The notes below the pieces were generated by a model, which searched no databases, was not told the origin of the DNA, and was given only the letters and a program-made list of their open reading frames with translations. From Cacajao melanocephalus (Eukaryota; Chordata; Mammalia; Primates; Pitheciidae), in contig CAUYLG010038414.1 of the NCBI GenBank assembly GCA_963573385.1, positions 1-64,000 of the forward strand: a DNA stretch of 64,000 bases, given 5' to 3'. Below are positions 11,740-23,744 of the stretch, piece after piece. How positions within the stretch are numbered: position 1 is the first letter of the stretch; each line of letters opens with the position of its first letter. The translations under genes and the position numbers were made by a program.

Positions 11740-13330
11740 TTTATTTTTTTAATTTAATTTTAATTTTTTTTATTTCAATAGGTTTTTGGGGAGTAGATGG
11801 TATTTGGTTACATGAGTAAGTTCTTCAGTGGTGATTTCTGAGACTTTGTTTCACCCATCACCCGAGCAGTGTACATTGTACCCAATGTGTTGTCTTTTAT
11901 TCCTCACCCACTCACGCACCTCCTGCCCTTTCCCCTGAGTCTCCAAAGTCCACTGTATCATTCTTATGCCTTTGTGTTATCATAGCTCAACTCCCACTTA
12001 TGAGTAAGAACATACAATGTTTGGTTTCCCACTCCTGAGTTATTTCACTTAGAAGAATGGTCTCCAGTTCCATCCAGGTTACTGCAAATGCCATTATTTT
12101 GTTCTTTTTTATGGCTGAGTAGTATTCCACAATGTGTGTGTGCATGTGTATTCACAATTAGGAATTGGGCTGCTATAAACATGTGTGTGCAAGTATTTTT
12201 TTCATATAATGACTTCTTTTCCTCTGGATAAGTACCAAGGAGTGGGATTGCTGAATTGCTGGATCCAATGGTAGATCTACTTTTAGTTCTTTAAGGAATC
12301 TTCACACTGTTGCCCATAATGGTTGTGTTACTTTACATTCCTGACCAGTAATGTAAAAGTGTTCTTTTTTTTTTTTTAAACCACAACCATGCAGACATTT
12401 ATTTATTTACTTTTTTTTTTTATTATGGCCATTCTTGTAGGAGTGAGGTAGTATCACATTATGTTTTTGATTTGCATTTTGCTGATAATTAGCTATGTTA
12501 AGCATTTTTTCATATGTTGTTGGCCATTTGTATATCTTCTTTTGATAATTGTCTATTCATGTCCTTAATCCACTTTTTTAATGAGATTGCTTGTTTTCTG
12601 ACTAATTTGTTTGAGTTCCTTATAGATTCTGGATATTAGTCTTTGGTCAGATGTATAGATTGTGAAGCTTTTCTCCCACTCTGTGAGTTGTCTGTTTACT
12701 CTGCTATTATTATTATTATTTTTTTTTTTTGCTGTACAGAAACTTTTTAGTTTAATTAAGTACCATATATTTATCTTTGTTTTTGTTGCATTTGCTTTTG
12801 GGTTCTTGGTCATGAAGTCTTTGCCAATGGCTAGAAGGATTTTTCCAATGTTATCTTCTAGAATTCAGGTTTTAGATTTAAGTCTTTGATCCATCTTAAG
12901 TTGATTTTTGCATAAGGCAAGAGATTGGAATCCAGTTTCATTCTTCTACCTATGGCTTGCCAATTATCCCAGCACCATTTGTCAAATAGGGTGTCCTTTC
13001 CCTGCTTTATGTTCTTGTTTGTTTTGTCAAAGATCAGTTGGCTGTTAAGTATTTGGCTTTATTTCTTGATTCTCTATTCTATTTCACTGGTCTATGTGCC
13101 TATTTTTATTCAAGTACCATGCTGTTTTGGGGACTATGGTATTATAGTATAGTTTGAAGTCAGGTAATGTGATGTCTCTGGATTTGTTCTTTTTGGTTAG
13201 TCTTGCTTTAGCTATATGGACTGTTTTTTGGTTCCCTATGAATTTTAGGAATCTTTTTTCTAGTTCTGTGAAGAATGATGGTGGTATATTGATGGGAAGT
13301 GCTGGATTTCTGCCATCAAATCTTACTCTA
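11740..13330 (-). mobile_element. L1 (L1PB/L1MA-like), antisense, 5' truncated
   Basis: A T-rich 3' end at ~11740-11780 is followed by antisense 3' UTR (gtttggttacatgagtaagt) and then the ORF2 C-terminal half. The minus-strand frame at 13084-13344 retains L1 ORF2p-type blocks such as [17 protein letters not shown] and [11 protein letters not shown]. Coding similarity runs to about 13330, where the element is 5' truncated. The many frameshifts make it inactive. Confidence 0.92.
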
Positions 13331-14684
13331 CAGGAGTTCTTCAAGAGTTACATACATTTAAAAAAATAAGAGATTATATACTAAATGTGAATGCAAGGTA
13401 AATAAAAAATATTTAAAATAATAATTATCAATCATGTGATACACATTTGCAAAGAAAATACTTTTTTCAAAAAGTAAATGGTAAATAAATATGCAAAATA
13501 TTTGTTTATAATGTATCATCATACTTTTATATTAATGTTTAATATTATGTATTAATGTTTTATATGTGCTCATATTCTGCAACACGACTCACCATGATAT
13601 GTTTAAACGTCTCTCAAATGGATGTAAGGCATAAATGATATTAGCAACTGCTTTGCCAAGCTTCTAGATGCCTAAAATATATTCTCAATACTCAAAATCA
13701 AGAATTGTCTAAATCCAAACTTGATTATAGGAAAGAAATGTTTTTTATTTACAAATCCACATACCTAAGCCATAAAATATATATCAATCTTGTAAGTCTG
13801 AAAAATAACTAAGCTTGTGTCATACAATTAATATTTTCTAGAATGTCATGAATATGGTTAGCCCAATTCTGCTGCTTCCATATGCCCTTGAAATGTCCTT
13901 CCATATGCCATAAATTCTGAAACATACAGTTATAGCTTTATGTTGCTCGTCTATAATTTTGAGGTTGAGTTTACTTCCATACCACACAGACTTGCCTTAG
14001 TGCTTTTATTGTAAATAATTCACACTAGAAATACTGCATCATGAAGCTGAGGTTAGAGGAATTGTTATTTAAGCAAACTAAATCAATCCCAAATCATATT
14101 AAACTTCCTGCTCTGTGATTTATCTTACGGCAAGGACTGGTCAGCGTGGTGGGGAGCAGATGGGCGCAAGGATCAATACTTTACTGCTACTCATTTGGGG
14201 GTCTTCTCCCCTAGCTTCTTATTGAGGAAAACCTTGTTAAAGCACACCCAGCCCCCATGTCTCCTTGTCTTCTCTTTCCTTCCTTGCTACTTCTAACTCT
14301 AGCTTTCTTATCTATGGTTTTCTGCCCTAATTTTCCCAAATTTAAATGTAAATCCAAATTTTCTTTTGCAAAGGAAATAAATACCAAGTAACTTTATTTG
14401 ATAAGTAATTTCTAAAGAGAAATAAAATGTGTAATTCTAATACTTCCTCATGAACTAAAAAGATGAGAAATGGGAACAACTGAGCAGGATTTTGGGTATG
14501 CACCTGTAGGAGAGAAGTGAGGGGACAGAGCTCCTGGCCAAGAGAGGGCATGGGTGAGCTTAGCTGCTCTCCTCCATGACTCACTCACAGGTCCAGCAGG
14601 TGAGGACACCACTGAGAATCGGTCACAAAATGAAGAGAGTCATCAAATTTGCCTTTGCCACACTTTTATTTTCCTTTTTTTGGC
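13331..14684. other. AT-rich unique intronic DNA
   Basis: No gene and no repeat recognised with confidence. 13370-13600 is extremely AT-rich, with repeated 'attaatgtt' motifs near 13530-13560. An AP-1 heptamer TGACTCA lies at 14577-14583. Confidence 0.45.
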
Positions 14685-15125
14685 TGCTATTAATTCATTT
14701 ATTCATTCTTCGATTGTTAGACAGTATGCTATATATCAGCCACTGTGGTCAGGGCTCAGGTTACAAAAATAAGTGAAACATCAGAGGTTCTACCTTTAAT
14801 CTGATCATATTTTAACGGAAGAACACATAAAGTCAGTGATTATCACTCAATATGACAAGTTTAATGACTGAGACATCGGATATTTGGGGAGCTCAAAGAC
14901 ATCTGACCCCATCTACCTGGGGGCATTAACTCGGGTTATCTGGAGGAAGCAGTCAGTATTGAAGAATGGGCCTGGCAGAAGACTGGCAGTGTGTGTAAGG
15001 ACATTCTCCCAGGGGACTCACATGGGCAAAGATGTGGCAAGGCAATAGAAAGCTTATTGGAATTGGCAATGGGAGGGAGGAGATGACAACCATGGGGTAG
15101 GCAGAAGTAGAGAAATACAGCTTCC
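14685..15125 (-). mobile_element. L2 LINE relic, antisense
   Basis: Begins with the reverse complement of the L2 3' end (taattcatttattcattctt, then ctatatatcagccactgtgg). It continues with antisense blocks resembling 'attccaggcagagggaacag' and 'gtgcaaagatgtggcaaggc' near 14965-15045. Heavily diverged. Confidence 0.6.
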
Positions 15126-16576
15126 CTGCAGCTCTTCCACCCATCTGGAAGAGCCCATTGCCCTGCATGCACATGGCTGCACAGGGCCCCGTCACCCTCC
15201 CTGGCGACTCTGTGTGCTATCACTACATTTCTTCCTTTTTTTTTTCCATAACTCTTCTGTTGTTCCTAAATCTCTTTATCTGCAAATCAGTAAAATATCA
15301 AAGACCTAGCAGGACTATAGTGCAGAATCAAGACATTGTAAATAAAATATGCCTGGAACATATTGGGCAATTTTACATGGAAGCTGTTATCATACTGATT
15401 TGGAGCAAAACTTAGAACTAAAAAGATGTTTCACGCACTCATGCAAACACACACACAGCTGGGTGTGAGATGCAGTGAGGCAGGAGAAAGAGGAAGAAAA
15501 GGAAGGCTTATTGGAGTGCTTGATCCATGGCAGGAACTCTAGAAATTTTGCCCTATTAGGGGATGAGATGAAGGTACCTTATATCTAAGGTAAGGAAGGA
15601 GGTTCTGGGTACAGGCAGAATCAAAATTCCAAATCAAAGATGGGAGCAATCTGCTTTTAGAGAAATATAAATAGGATTTCACAAGAAACACATGTGATGT
15701 TTTGGGTCAGAAAAGCTCTACATTAATCCACAATATGACAATTTCCACTGATGGGAAGGACAGTTACCAGAACAAGGAAGTCACTGCCCCTCGATGTTTG
15801 CATTAATCAGGCCCTGGCGACTCCCCATGACCAGACACTGAGGCTGTCTCACCAATCAGCCATAAGATACTGATTTGCCAAGCTTGGCAAATAGCAGAGG
15901 ATGAAGGGTGCAAGAGGCACCTGAAAAAATACTGACGTGGCATCAAAGCCATCTTCAAAATTTTGAATGACTACTGGGTAGAGAACGGATTAGACTACCT
16001 ATGTGTAGTTTTGGGAACTGCCTCAGGATCTAGAGTCTTAGGGCCACACACTTCAGGGAAGTAAATTTCTGAACATCAAGAGCCATCCTGTACATTCTTG
16101 TTGATTTATTGATTTATTTACATCTTTAGGAAAAACATCTCCAGTTTCCTCAGGCTTTAAAAATACAGATTAAAAGCATCTTACACCAAGAGACTTTGGT
16201 TATTAACAAGTTGACACAAGGCCATGGCAGGACCCGCTTGGAGGAGGTGGCAGGGACAGTGGACTGAAGGAGGCTGGGAAAACATAGCCCCAATGATAGA
16301 TGCACATCCAGCTCCTCAGTCATGCAGTCCTGCACTTTCCCTGTGACTCACTCGTAGGGGTGAAGATATTCCTAAAGGCCAATATCAATTACCCTGTCAA
16401 GCATGTGCAGTCACTTCCGGCCATTCATACTTTTACCAGGGTTAGTATATTAGATTAACTGTCCTCTCACCCAGCACAGTCTCCAAAATTTATGTATCCT
16501 AATCATATCTATTCCTCAAAATCTAATTAACCAAACTCCAACCCCGCATAAAATTTTCCCCAGCACACGTATGAGG
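15126..16576. other. Unassigned intronic DNA
   Basis: Mixed-composition unique sequence. A short CA-rich run is at 15445-15462 and an AP-1 heptamer TGACTCA at 16344-16350. No gene or confident repeat is recognised. Confidence 0.45.
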
Positions 16577-16790
16577 GTGCAGGGTGTACTGGAAAGAATG
16601 TAGACTGTGGAGTAGAGGAGACCTGAATTTAATTCCGGCTCTGTTGCTCACTAATGAGCAGCCTCAGGTGAGACACTTTCTGTCTTTGGGCCTCACTTTC
16701 CCCACCAGTAATCCTGTAGTGAAAGCCAATACTTTTAAGAGATATCCTAAGAATTAAATGAGATAATAATGGCAGAGCGTTAGTTTACTT
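16577..16790 (+). mobile_element. MIR SINE
   Basis: Follows the MIR consensus: 'tgtactggaaagaatgtaga' (tRNA-related head), 'aattccggctctgttgctca' (core), 'ggcctcactttccccaccag' and 'gaattaaatgagataataat' (tail). The order and spacing fit one sense-strand copy. Confidence 0.8.
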
Positions 16791-19700
16791 TACACAAAAC
16801 TGTTAATTCATTCTCCTCCTAACTCTTCCATCATCTTCCTCTTTCTTCTAAAATTCTACGATGTAGAAAAGGTAATAAATAGTGAATAATATATTTATTA
16901 TCTGTTCCTCTGAGCTGGAGGGCATGGGGGCAGATGACAAGCTTTCAGGTAGATGAGGGAAGAGAAGGCTGTAAAACATTCAGAAGACCAGGCCAGGCCC
17001 AAGGCTGCAGCTGTAGGGCAGCTGAAGTGAGAGACTGCAGTGGGGGGGTTGCTGAGAAGAGTGGAAAATTCTGGAAGGAAAACACAGGGTCACTAAAGAC
17101 ACACATCACGGATGCTGCCTTCCACCCAGTGCCATTTAGCCCTTATATTTTGGATTCTAATTATACAGAGTAGGTACTAACCCAAATATAATGGCATTGG
17201 CAAGAAACTGAAAAAGACTCTCACAGAGAATGATTCGGTACCATGCAGGTTTTATAATTTCAAATTTCATCGATGTGACTATGCATAATTTGGAGACAAG
17301 ATTTGGTTTGGAGTTGTCTCTACTACCTACCACTAAAGGTGAATCAAAATATCAACATGGCATCGGCTTAAGAGTTGTCCATAAGGATGGGTGTCATGCG
17401 GTACCACCCCTCAGCTCACCTTCATGCCTGTGCCTAGCTTTTGGCAGTAAAAACAATGTGTATTCATTATTCCGAGAGCATTGACTCCATCAGATACTGG
17501 GCTATCAAAGTTCTTTTTCAGCAGTGCTTCCATCCAGAGACTACTGATCATAAATGTGTCTTTGCCCACTGCGCAGACCAATAGGCTCCATCTAGGTCGG
17601 CATGCACCTCCGTGAGTCAGTGCCTCATCTACCAGGGATGGAAGGAAATAGCACTTAAGGCAAAGGTCTCCTATATGTGATCAGAAGGTACATATACAAT
17701 CCACATGTTTTTCAGAGAAATTAGTGGTGTCCTAATCTTTCCATGCATAGGTGGCCAGGAGTAAAGTTACAGTTTGGACCAGTTTTTTAAATTGTTGTAT
17801 AAAGCAGCAACATCTGCTTTCAGGAAGCTGGCCCAAGGAGAGAAGAGGCCATGTGTGGTGCCTGAATGAGTCAGGAAGTAGAAAGAGCAGGGGATGGGGT
17901 GAGGTGAGGAGCCCAGGCTCCACCGATGCTACCTCACCTCGCTGATCAGCCTTCAGAAGAAAGCAGGCAGCAGAGAGTGGTTTCAAAAAAGGACTCAGAA
18001 CATGCAGGCTATGAGTTTGCTTTTTTATATTTTGTCTCCCATTTCACACTTGTTAGCTCTTTTCTCCATGGTACTGTCTCAAATATGAAAAATTAACATC
18101 AAGAATTCTGTTTGTATGAGGATGGAATTATTTGTATGAGGTTGGATCCACCAGGCGACTGCAAATCTAGGATCCATCTCCGATTAGCACAACTAAGCGT
18201 GGGGTGAGGTTTACAGCTTTGTGTGCAAAGGGATGAGTCAGCACTCGCACTGGCAAGCAGAGTGTACAAAACAGTGGCTCACTCTGTGGTCCTCCCACAG
18301 TCATCGGGATGGGAGGATAAACTGCCAGGCTGGGTCTACTCCTCAGTCTTCTTGTCGCAGGCTGATGCATGATACCTTGATTCTTGGCATTGGGAGCCTT
18401 GTGTATTTCAAGGACAGAAGCATGTCAGGAAAAAAATCTATCGAGGCCTGTCCTAACTTCTTGGTTGGTGGGCTTCTGGACCAAGTTTCATGTGCTTATA
18501 GAATGAGAAAGGATGAAACTCGGGATGCCCCTCCTCCTACAGGGGGAAAGAACAATGAATCTGAGGGGGTAATCTTTGGGAGAAGCTGAATCCATCTAGA
18601 AATGCTCCCATTGAAGGAAGCAAAGAAAATACTCAGTTGGACTAATACCAGAATCGCTAATTTTAGTCCTTTGAAAATAGACTTACCCAAAGTCCTAGGA
18701 ACCACAGTGGAGGAAACAATCTTACACACACAATGAATAAACAGCTCCGTAAAGATGGGGGAAGGGTGGAAAGCCAGACAGATCCGTGCTGAGACTCCAG
18801 CAGAGACATGCAATGGCTTCCTGCAACTCATTTGGCCTCTAGCGCCATTTCTTCATTGTAATCCCTACCTCTGCACTACCTGCAAATTGGGTACTGCGTT
18901 TTTACAGAAAAAGGGCACCGTTTTGGAGAGAAGAGACTACACAAAGGCATAGCCCTCCATGGGCAAGGCTTGGCCAGGAGACCAGCCTCTTGACATAAAT
19001 AAAAGAATTCCGCTACCTCCCACTGGATGGAGCCTATCAAAGGAATCTCCTGCTCAGTTCTTCCTCATACTGGGGCTTGCACACACACCACAGTGGTCCA
19101 GCTGCACAGCCCTGTCCACCCTGAGGACTTGTTCAGAGAATTGAATAGGGCAATGCATGGATACAGAGAGTGTCTTTCTTAAATAATAGCAAAGCCCGCC
19201 TGTAACAGAAAGGAAGGAGTCATTAATTGAAAAAGGAATAGAATAATCCATGGGGTCTTACGGTTCATAAATGCTCTATAAACAGGAGATATTAACATCA
19301 CAAATTTTTCCTGTGTAGTTTCTAACTCAAAAGTTTCTTTCAATCAATAGCATGCTTTAAGCACAGCACAAGAATCCAGAACAGCCTTCAAATTTCACTG
19401 ACATCGCCACAAATCTAACACGGAGCCAAACAAACTACTTCTATGTAATCTGTAATGACATAATTGAAACCGGGTTTACATTTATTTAAGTAGCATAGTT
19501 TTGGTGGAATGAAAATATTTTAGTAAGCGGCACAACATATGTTTGAGCAATATTTACAGAGGTCTCCCCTGCCCCATGGACTCCTCACTTACCTATAAGA
19601 ACACTGTTTTGGAAATGAAAAAAAAAAAAAAAAGGCAGAAGGGAGTGGTGTTAAGTTACAGTACTGCACAATGGCACCTTTATCAAATCTGCCAACTAGT

Positions 19701-21155
19701 CAAAATCTAAATAGGGTGGTTTGAAACAAATTTTATTACTGCCAGTTAATATTCACAGGACTCTGGGGTAACAAGAACTTTCAATGACTCAATATTTATA
19801 AATGCTACTGTTGTCCCACAAAAACTTATGTCAGATTCTAAGAGATGCTGGGACCTTTTGCGATCATGAGGGTGAGGGTATGCGTTTTAAATGGGGGAAA
19901 GAAGTAGTTAGGAAAACAAAATTCAGCACACATAAAGGAGCACTTGGTGGTCTTGAATTTGAATTCTACTTGAATATGATTCGGTAACCTGACTTATCTG
20001 GATTTCAATTTTAATTTACCAATGTCTTGAAGATAGAGAAAACATTCAAAATGTCCGACACTGATGGCCAAGACAGCTTTTGTCTTTTTATTTGAATTTT
20101 TGCTATGTTATCTATGCAGATGCCAAAAAAGGATAAACTTCAAATCTGGGATATCGAAATAATTGAGTTTGTGTTTACAACTCTGATGGTATAATCATAA
20201 TTCCAAATGGTTGAGAAACAATAACATTAGTGAAGTGAAGTCAACTCTGAATTAAAAAGTCAGTGTTTCCATTACCCACCCTAACAGTATTTTCAGTTTA
20301 TATAACTTGATCATTAAAAAGTGCTCTGGGCTGAAAACCTGGTCTGTGTCAATCTTGGACTAAATTAGTTTGCAAAGCTCTGAAGTTTGTTTGTTCTTCT
20401 CTTTTATCCCTTTTCAAGAATGTATTCATTTTAAATGCTACACATAAAACTAAACCAAAAAAATCTGCAACACCTGATGAGCCAATGCGATTACAGGCAT
20501 CACTAGGTTTTCAGGAGAAATTTATGATTTCTATAAACCCACCTTCAAGATTCGTATGGCTGGAAGTAAAAAACTCATTTCCCTCCCCACCTCAATCTTT
20601 CACATATCCCTTCTCTATTGGTTACTTCATCAAAAATGCTGGAACTTAAAATTGGAACTATAACTTTTTGTAGAAATAAACTTCAAATTGGAATTTAACT
20701 TTGTGGAAATAAAGTTTACTATTATGACTTCTATTAAATTGACCTTGTAACAGCATAGCGCTTTCATCTGGGGACAGCAAAAGAAAAAGGAAAGGGAAGA
20801 TGTTATGTTAGACACTGACATGTTCAAATATATTGCAGTTTAGGATGAGTGTAGAGGGCATTTGTGCATGAATAAAAAATATCTTTGACAGAGACATGGA
20901 AATATCATCATATCACAAAGCCCATATATTTAGGAGTGAGGTTAGGAGGGGCAGACCTAGCTCCTTAATATTGGTTGGGCAAGGAAGACTTGGGAAAAGG
21001 TAGGTCAAGGGGCCAGCTGTAACTACACCTGAGATGGCCACCTCCCTTCACCATTGGAAAATACAGACTTCTGCATGGTATTAGTAGAGGTCCCACCTGA
21101 ATTGTCCAATTTTTGTGAATTTTTGCTTGAGAAGAAGGAGCCAAAGCAAGAACAA
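16791..21155. other. Largest unique block, with AP-1 heptamers
   Basis: About 4.4 kb with no recognised gene or transposon. TGAGTCA/TGACTCA heptamers occur at 17613-17619, 17867-17873, 18234-18240 and 19785-19791. A 15-16-base poly-A run is at ~19618-19633 and a 36-bp duplication at 20649-20720. The 122- and 111-codon frames at 18221-18589 (+) and 18496-18831 (-) overlap each other and match nothing I recognise. Confidence 0.5.
20649..20720. repeat. 36-bp imperfect tandem duplication
   Basis: Two head-to-tail copies (20649-20684 and 20685-20720) share the aaattggaa, taacttt and gaaataaa blocks. Minus-strand translation shows the matching 12-residue repeat (FISTKLNS / FISTKSYS). Confidence 0.75.
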
Positions 21156-21158
21156 GTG

Positions 21159-21193
<35 letters not shown>
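21156..21193. repeat. (GT)n microsatellite
   Basis: About 19 GT repeats with a single GC interruption near the start. Confidence 0.95.
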
Positions 21194-21450
21194 AAGCTTG
21201 CCTTTCTGTCTATACCCTATGGAGAACATAAACAGAGTAACTGCAGTTATAAATGCAGAGAAAATAATGTTGTCTTAGCATTTCATATCACATTTTTATT
21301 TTGATCTTTGTAGAATTATGGAAAATCATCAATCCAAAATAGAAACACTTAGACTCTATGAGTCAAAAGAGATCATAAATTTCACTTCCACCCCTTCACC
21401 CACCTTCCTATATTACTCAGCAACCTAAAAGTTTTTGCAGACTTGGATAA

Positions 21451-21454
<4 letters not shown>

Positions 21455-21491
<37 letters not shown>
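21455..21491. repeat. (TA)n microsatellite
   Basis: About 18 uninterrupted TA dinucleotides. Confidence 0.95.
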
Positions 21492-21493
<2 letters not shown>

Positions 21494-21869
21494 TCGAAAT
21501 TTAAAAATTTGATGTTGTAATGCATCCTATAATGAAATGTTTCCAATGATGAAGAACTCATCATTTTTGAAAAAGCCTTTTATCTGGGCAACATCTTTAG
21601 TTACAAGATTCTTCCTTATGGTCCTGAGAGTGCCTTATTCAGAAACACACAAAGGATTTTTGGTTAATAAGCACTGGATCTTATAAGACAACTACTATCA
21701 GCATTGTTGCTGCTAACATTTCTACTAAGTCCAGAAAGATTTGAACCTGGCCAAATATAGTAAATGCTCTTTATCAAGATAACATAACCAAAATAGCCTT
21801 ATTTAAACACTGTGTTTCATCAAGGCTTTAATAATGGGATAATGTGGTTTTTAACAAACATGAAAACCA

Positions 21870-22258
21870 CATTTTAACAATTGAATATTATACTGCCAAG
21901 AAAAGGATTAAAGTATTGATACATGCTTTAACATTGACAAACCTTGAAAACTTTATCCTAAATTAAGGAAGTCATATACAAAAGTCACAGATTGTGTGAT
22001 TGCATATAGATAAAATGTCCAGAACAGGCAAATCTAATAAAGATAGAAAGTAGATTAGTGGTTGCCTAGAGATGGCTGGGAAGGGAATGGGAAATAACTA
22101 TTCAAGGGTATGGAGTTTCCTTTGGGTAATGGCAGTGTTTTGGAATTAGATAGTGGTGACAGCTGCACAACCTTCTGAATATACTAAAAACTGCTGAATT
22201 ATATACTCCAAATGGATGAATTTTATGGTGCGTGAATTATATTTCAATTTAAAAAACC
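21870..22258 (+). mobile_element. L1M 3' UTR fragment, sense
   Basis: 5'-truncated L1M tail with the blocks 'gtattgatacatgctttaac', 'agtagattagtggttgccta', 'attagatagtggtgacagct' and 'ttatggtgcgtgaattatat', ending in A-rich sequence at ~22245-22258. The order matches the old L1M 3' UTR. Confidence 0.85.
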
Positions 22259-23328
22259 CTTAAAAATAGATCTTAAAATATCATCTTGATAGGCATTGTT
22301 ATCAAAATAACTCTGATATCAATAAAATGGCTGAAATGAACACTAACTTTAGCTCTCTATCTAACATCTATGCAGTGAGGGATAATGGATAGTTTATGAA
22401 TATAAATTTTACCAAAGGATTCCTCACTGTATTTAAATAAATACTCTTTGATCCATGAAGAATTTTAATTTCCTTTTTACTTCACAGGGAAGAGTGGGTT
22501 TGCTCATATTACCTGTGCTTGTGAAAGGTCAGGAGATTTCAAACCCACAAATGGGTTCTTCAAAGAAAAACTGAGAAGTTACAACTGTTATGACAGTCTA
22601 TTTCAAATATCTCAGGGTTTCTTTAGCTTAACTGAAAACATATAATTGCTTTTACCTACTTGAAATGCTTCTGTTTTTTCAAGTAACAATCAGACACCCT
22701 ACAAAACCTGAAGCATGATTTATTCAATGAAAGGTACATTTTCAAAAGATAATACTATCTAGATAAAACATGTATAGTGACTCAGATCATAACTTCAAAA
22801 TATAAGATATTTAAGAAATACTACTTCCCTTTAAATACCAATAAAAAAACTTCCAATATGAAAAAGAAACTACATGTGTCTTTACATTTTTCCCACAAAA
22901 ACATGAGAAATCTTACATTGTACTTTATAATAGGATTAATGTCATTGTCATATAATTTTATATATTATTTGACTTTTATACTCTTATTCATTACATTAGA
23001 AATTGTACATTTTTTTTTTACTCACTGTACTGAAACCTCCAAGGGCTGTCTGTGACTCTTGAATCTTAGGTTAAGCTCAATTATAATGATTTACATCCAG
23101 ATAGGGGATGATCTCCAATACAGGTTGAAGAGTCATTAATAAACTTAATCTTATGATCCAATTTTCTATGGCAAAGCTTTTTTTATATATTTACACTGCA
23201 TTGCCAAAGAACAAAAATTTCCATGAATTTTATAATTTAATTATTGCATAGGTTTCTATGTGTGTGATGACACACAGCTTTATTACACACGTATATAACA
23301 TTAAAAAAAAAATCACCATAATACTTAC
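22259..23328. other. Proximal PIEZO2 intron 3' of the exon (minus strand)
   Basis: AT-rich unique DNA directly downstream of the exon donor in transcript order. No repeats are recognised. AP-1 heptamer TGACTCA is at 22778-22784. The frame at 22777-23055 is low-complexity Phe/Leu/Tyr-rich and not credible as a gene. Confidence 0.55.
23321..23328 (-). other. Splice donor of the PIEZO2 exon
   Basis: Minus-strand sequence leaving the exon is T|GTAAGTAT, close to the ideal U1 snRNA target. The exon ends one base into a codon. Confidence 0.9.
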
Positions 23329-23454
23329 AGTTGTAGCCAGGTGCAATACGATGTTGAGCTTCAAGACTCGCCAACGTGATGTGGAAGATGATGTGCAGCA
23401 ACAGGAAGGAAAGACTGGTGAAGCAGAGAGACTTTAATAACCGTCCTGTATGTC
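23329..23454 (-). CDS. PIEZO2: PIEZO2 internal coding exon (early transmembrane segment)
   Basis: Minus-strand exon of 126 bp. It starts two bases before a complete codon and ends one base into the next, so it adds 42 residues and keeps the frame. The translation runs GHTGRLLKSL, then a hydrophobic helix containing LSFLLLHIIFHITL, then SLEAQHRIAPGYN. I recognise this as the N-terminal region of PIEZO2, shortly after the first membrane helix; it is very close to the mouse protein as I remember it. PIEZO2 is the trimeric mechanosensitive cation channel of touch and proprioceptive neurons and Merkel cells; each subunit has many membrane helices forming a curved blade, and this exon supplies one near the amino end. 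It is exon 3 by my recollection of the gene. Intact splice sites and uniquely intronic flanks exclude a retrocopy. An enclosing 101-codon frame (23237-23542) is open into both introns by chance. No other exon of the gene is recognised in the window. Confidence 0.95.
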
Positions 23455-23478
23455 CTAAGGGGTAAAAAGTGCAGAGAT
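23455..23478 (-). other. Splice acceptor and pyrimidine tract of the PIEZO2 exon
   Basis: On the minus strand the exon is preceded by ctctgcactttttaccccttag, a good pyrimidine tract with AG at the junction. Possible branch adenosines lie in the 'ctctctcacaatc' stretch about 25-35 bases upstream. Confidence 0.9.
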
Positions 23479-23744
23479 TGTGAGAGAGCTTAAGATGAAA
23501 CACACTGGTGCTGTCTCTTGTACATGTTTCTGTATAACCCATTAGGTAGACTGACTCAAAAGTATATGTAGTGCAATAATTACTGTCTAAATTTTAATCT
23601 ATAGCTAAATGGTGTCTTATTCCCTTTGTAACATCATATATTTGGGTTTATATTTATTAAAAATTCACTGTAAAAGAAAGATGATTTCCTATTTATCATA
23701 TGACACATTACAATGGAACTACAAAAAGGTCCTGGCCCAAAAAA

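Noticed and set aside
13084..13344. 86-codon minus-strand frame with LINE-like peptide
   Set aside because: Part of the L1 ORF2 relic, not an independent gene.
18221..18831. Overlapping 122- and 111-codon frames on opposite strands
   Set aside because: Both cannot easily be genes, neither resembles a known protein, and neither has splice signals I can support.
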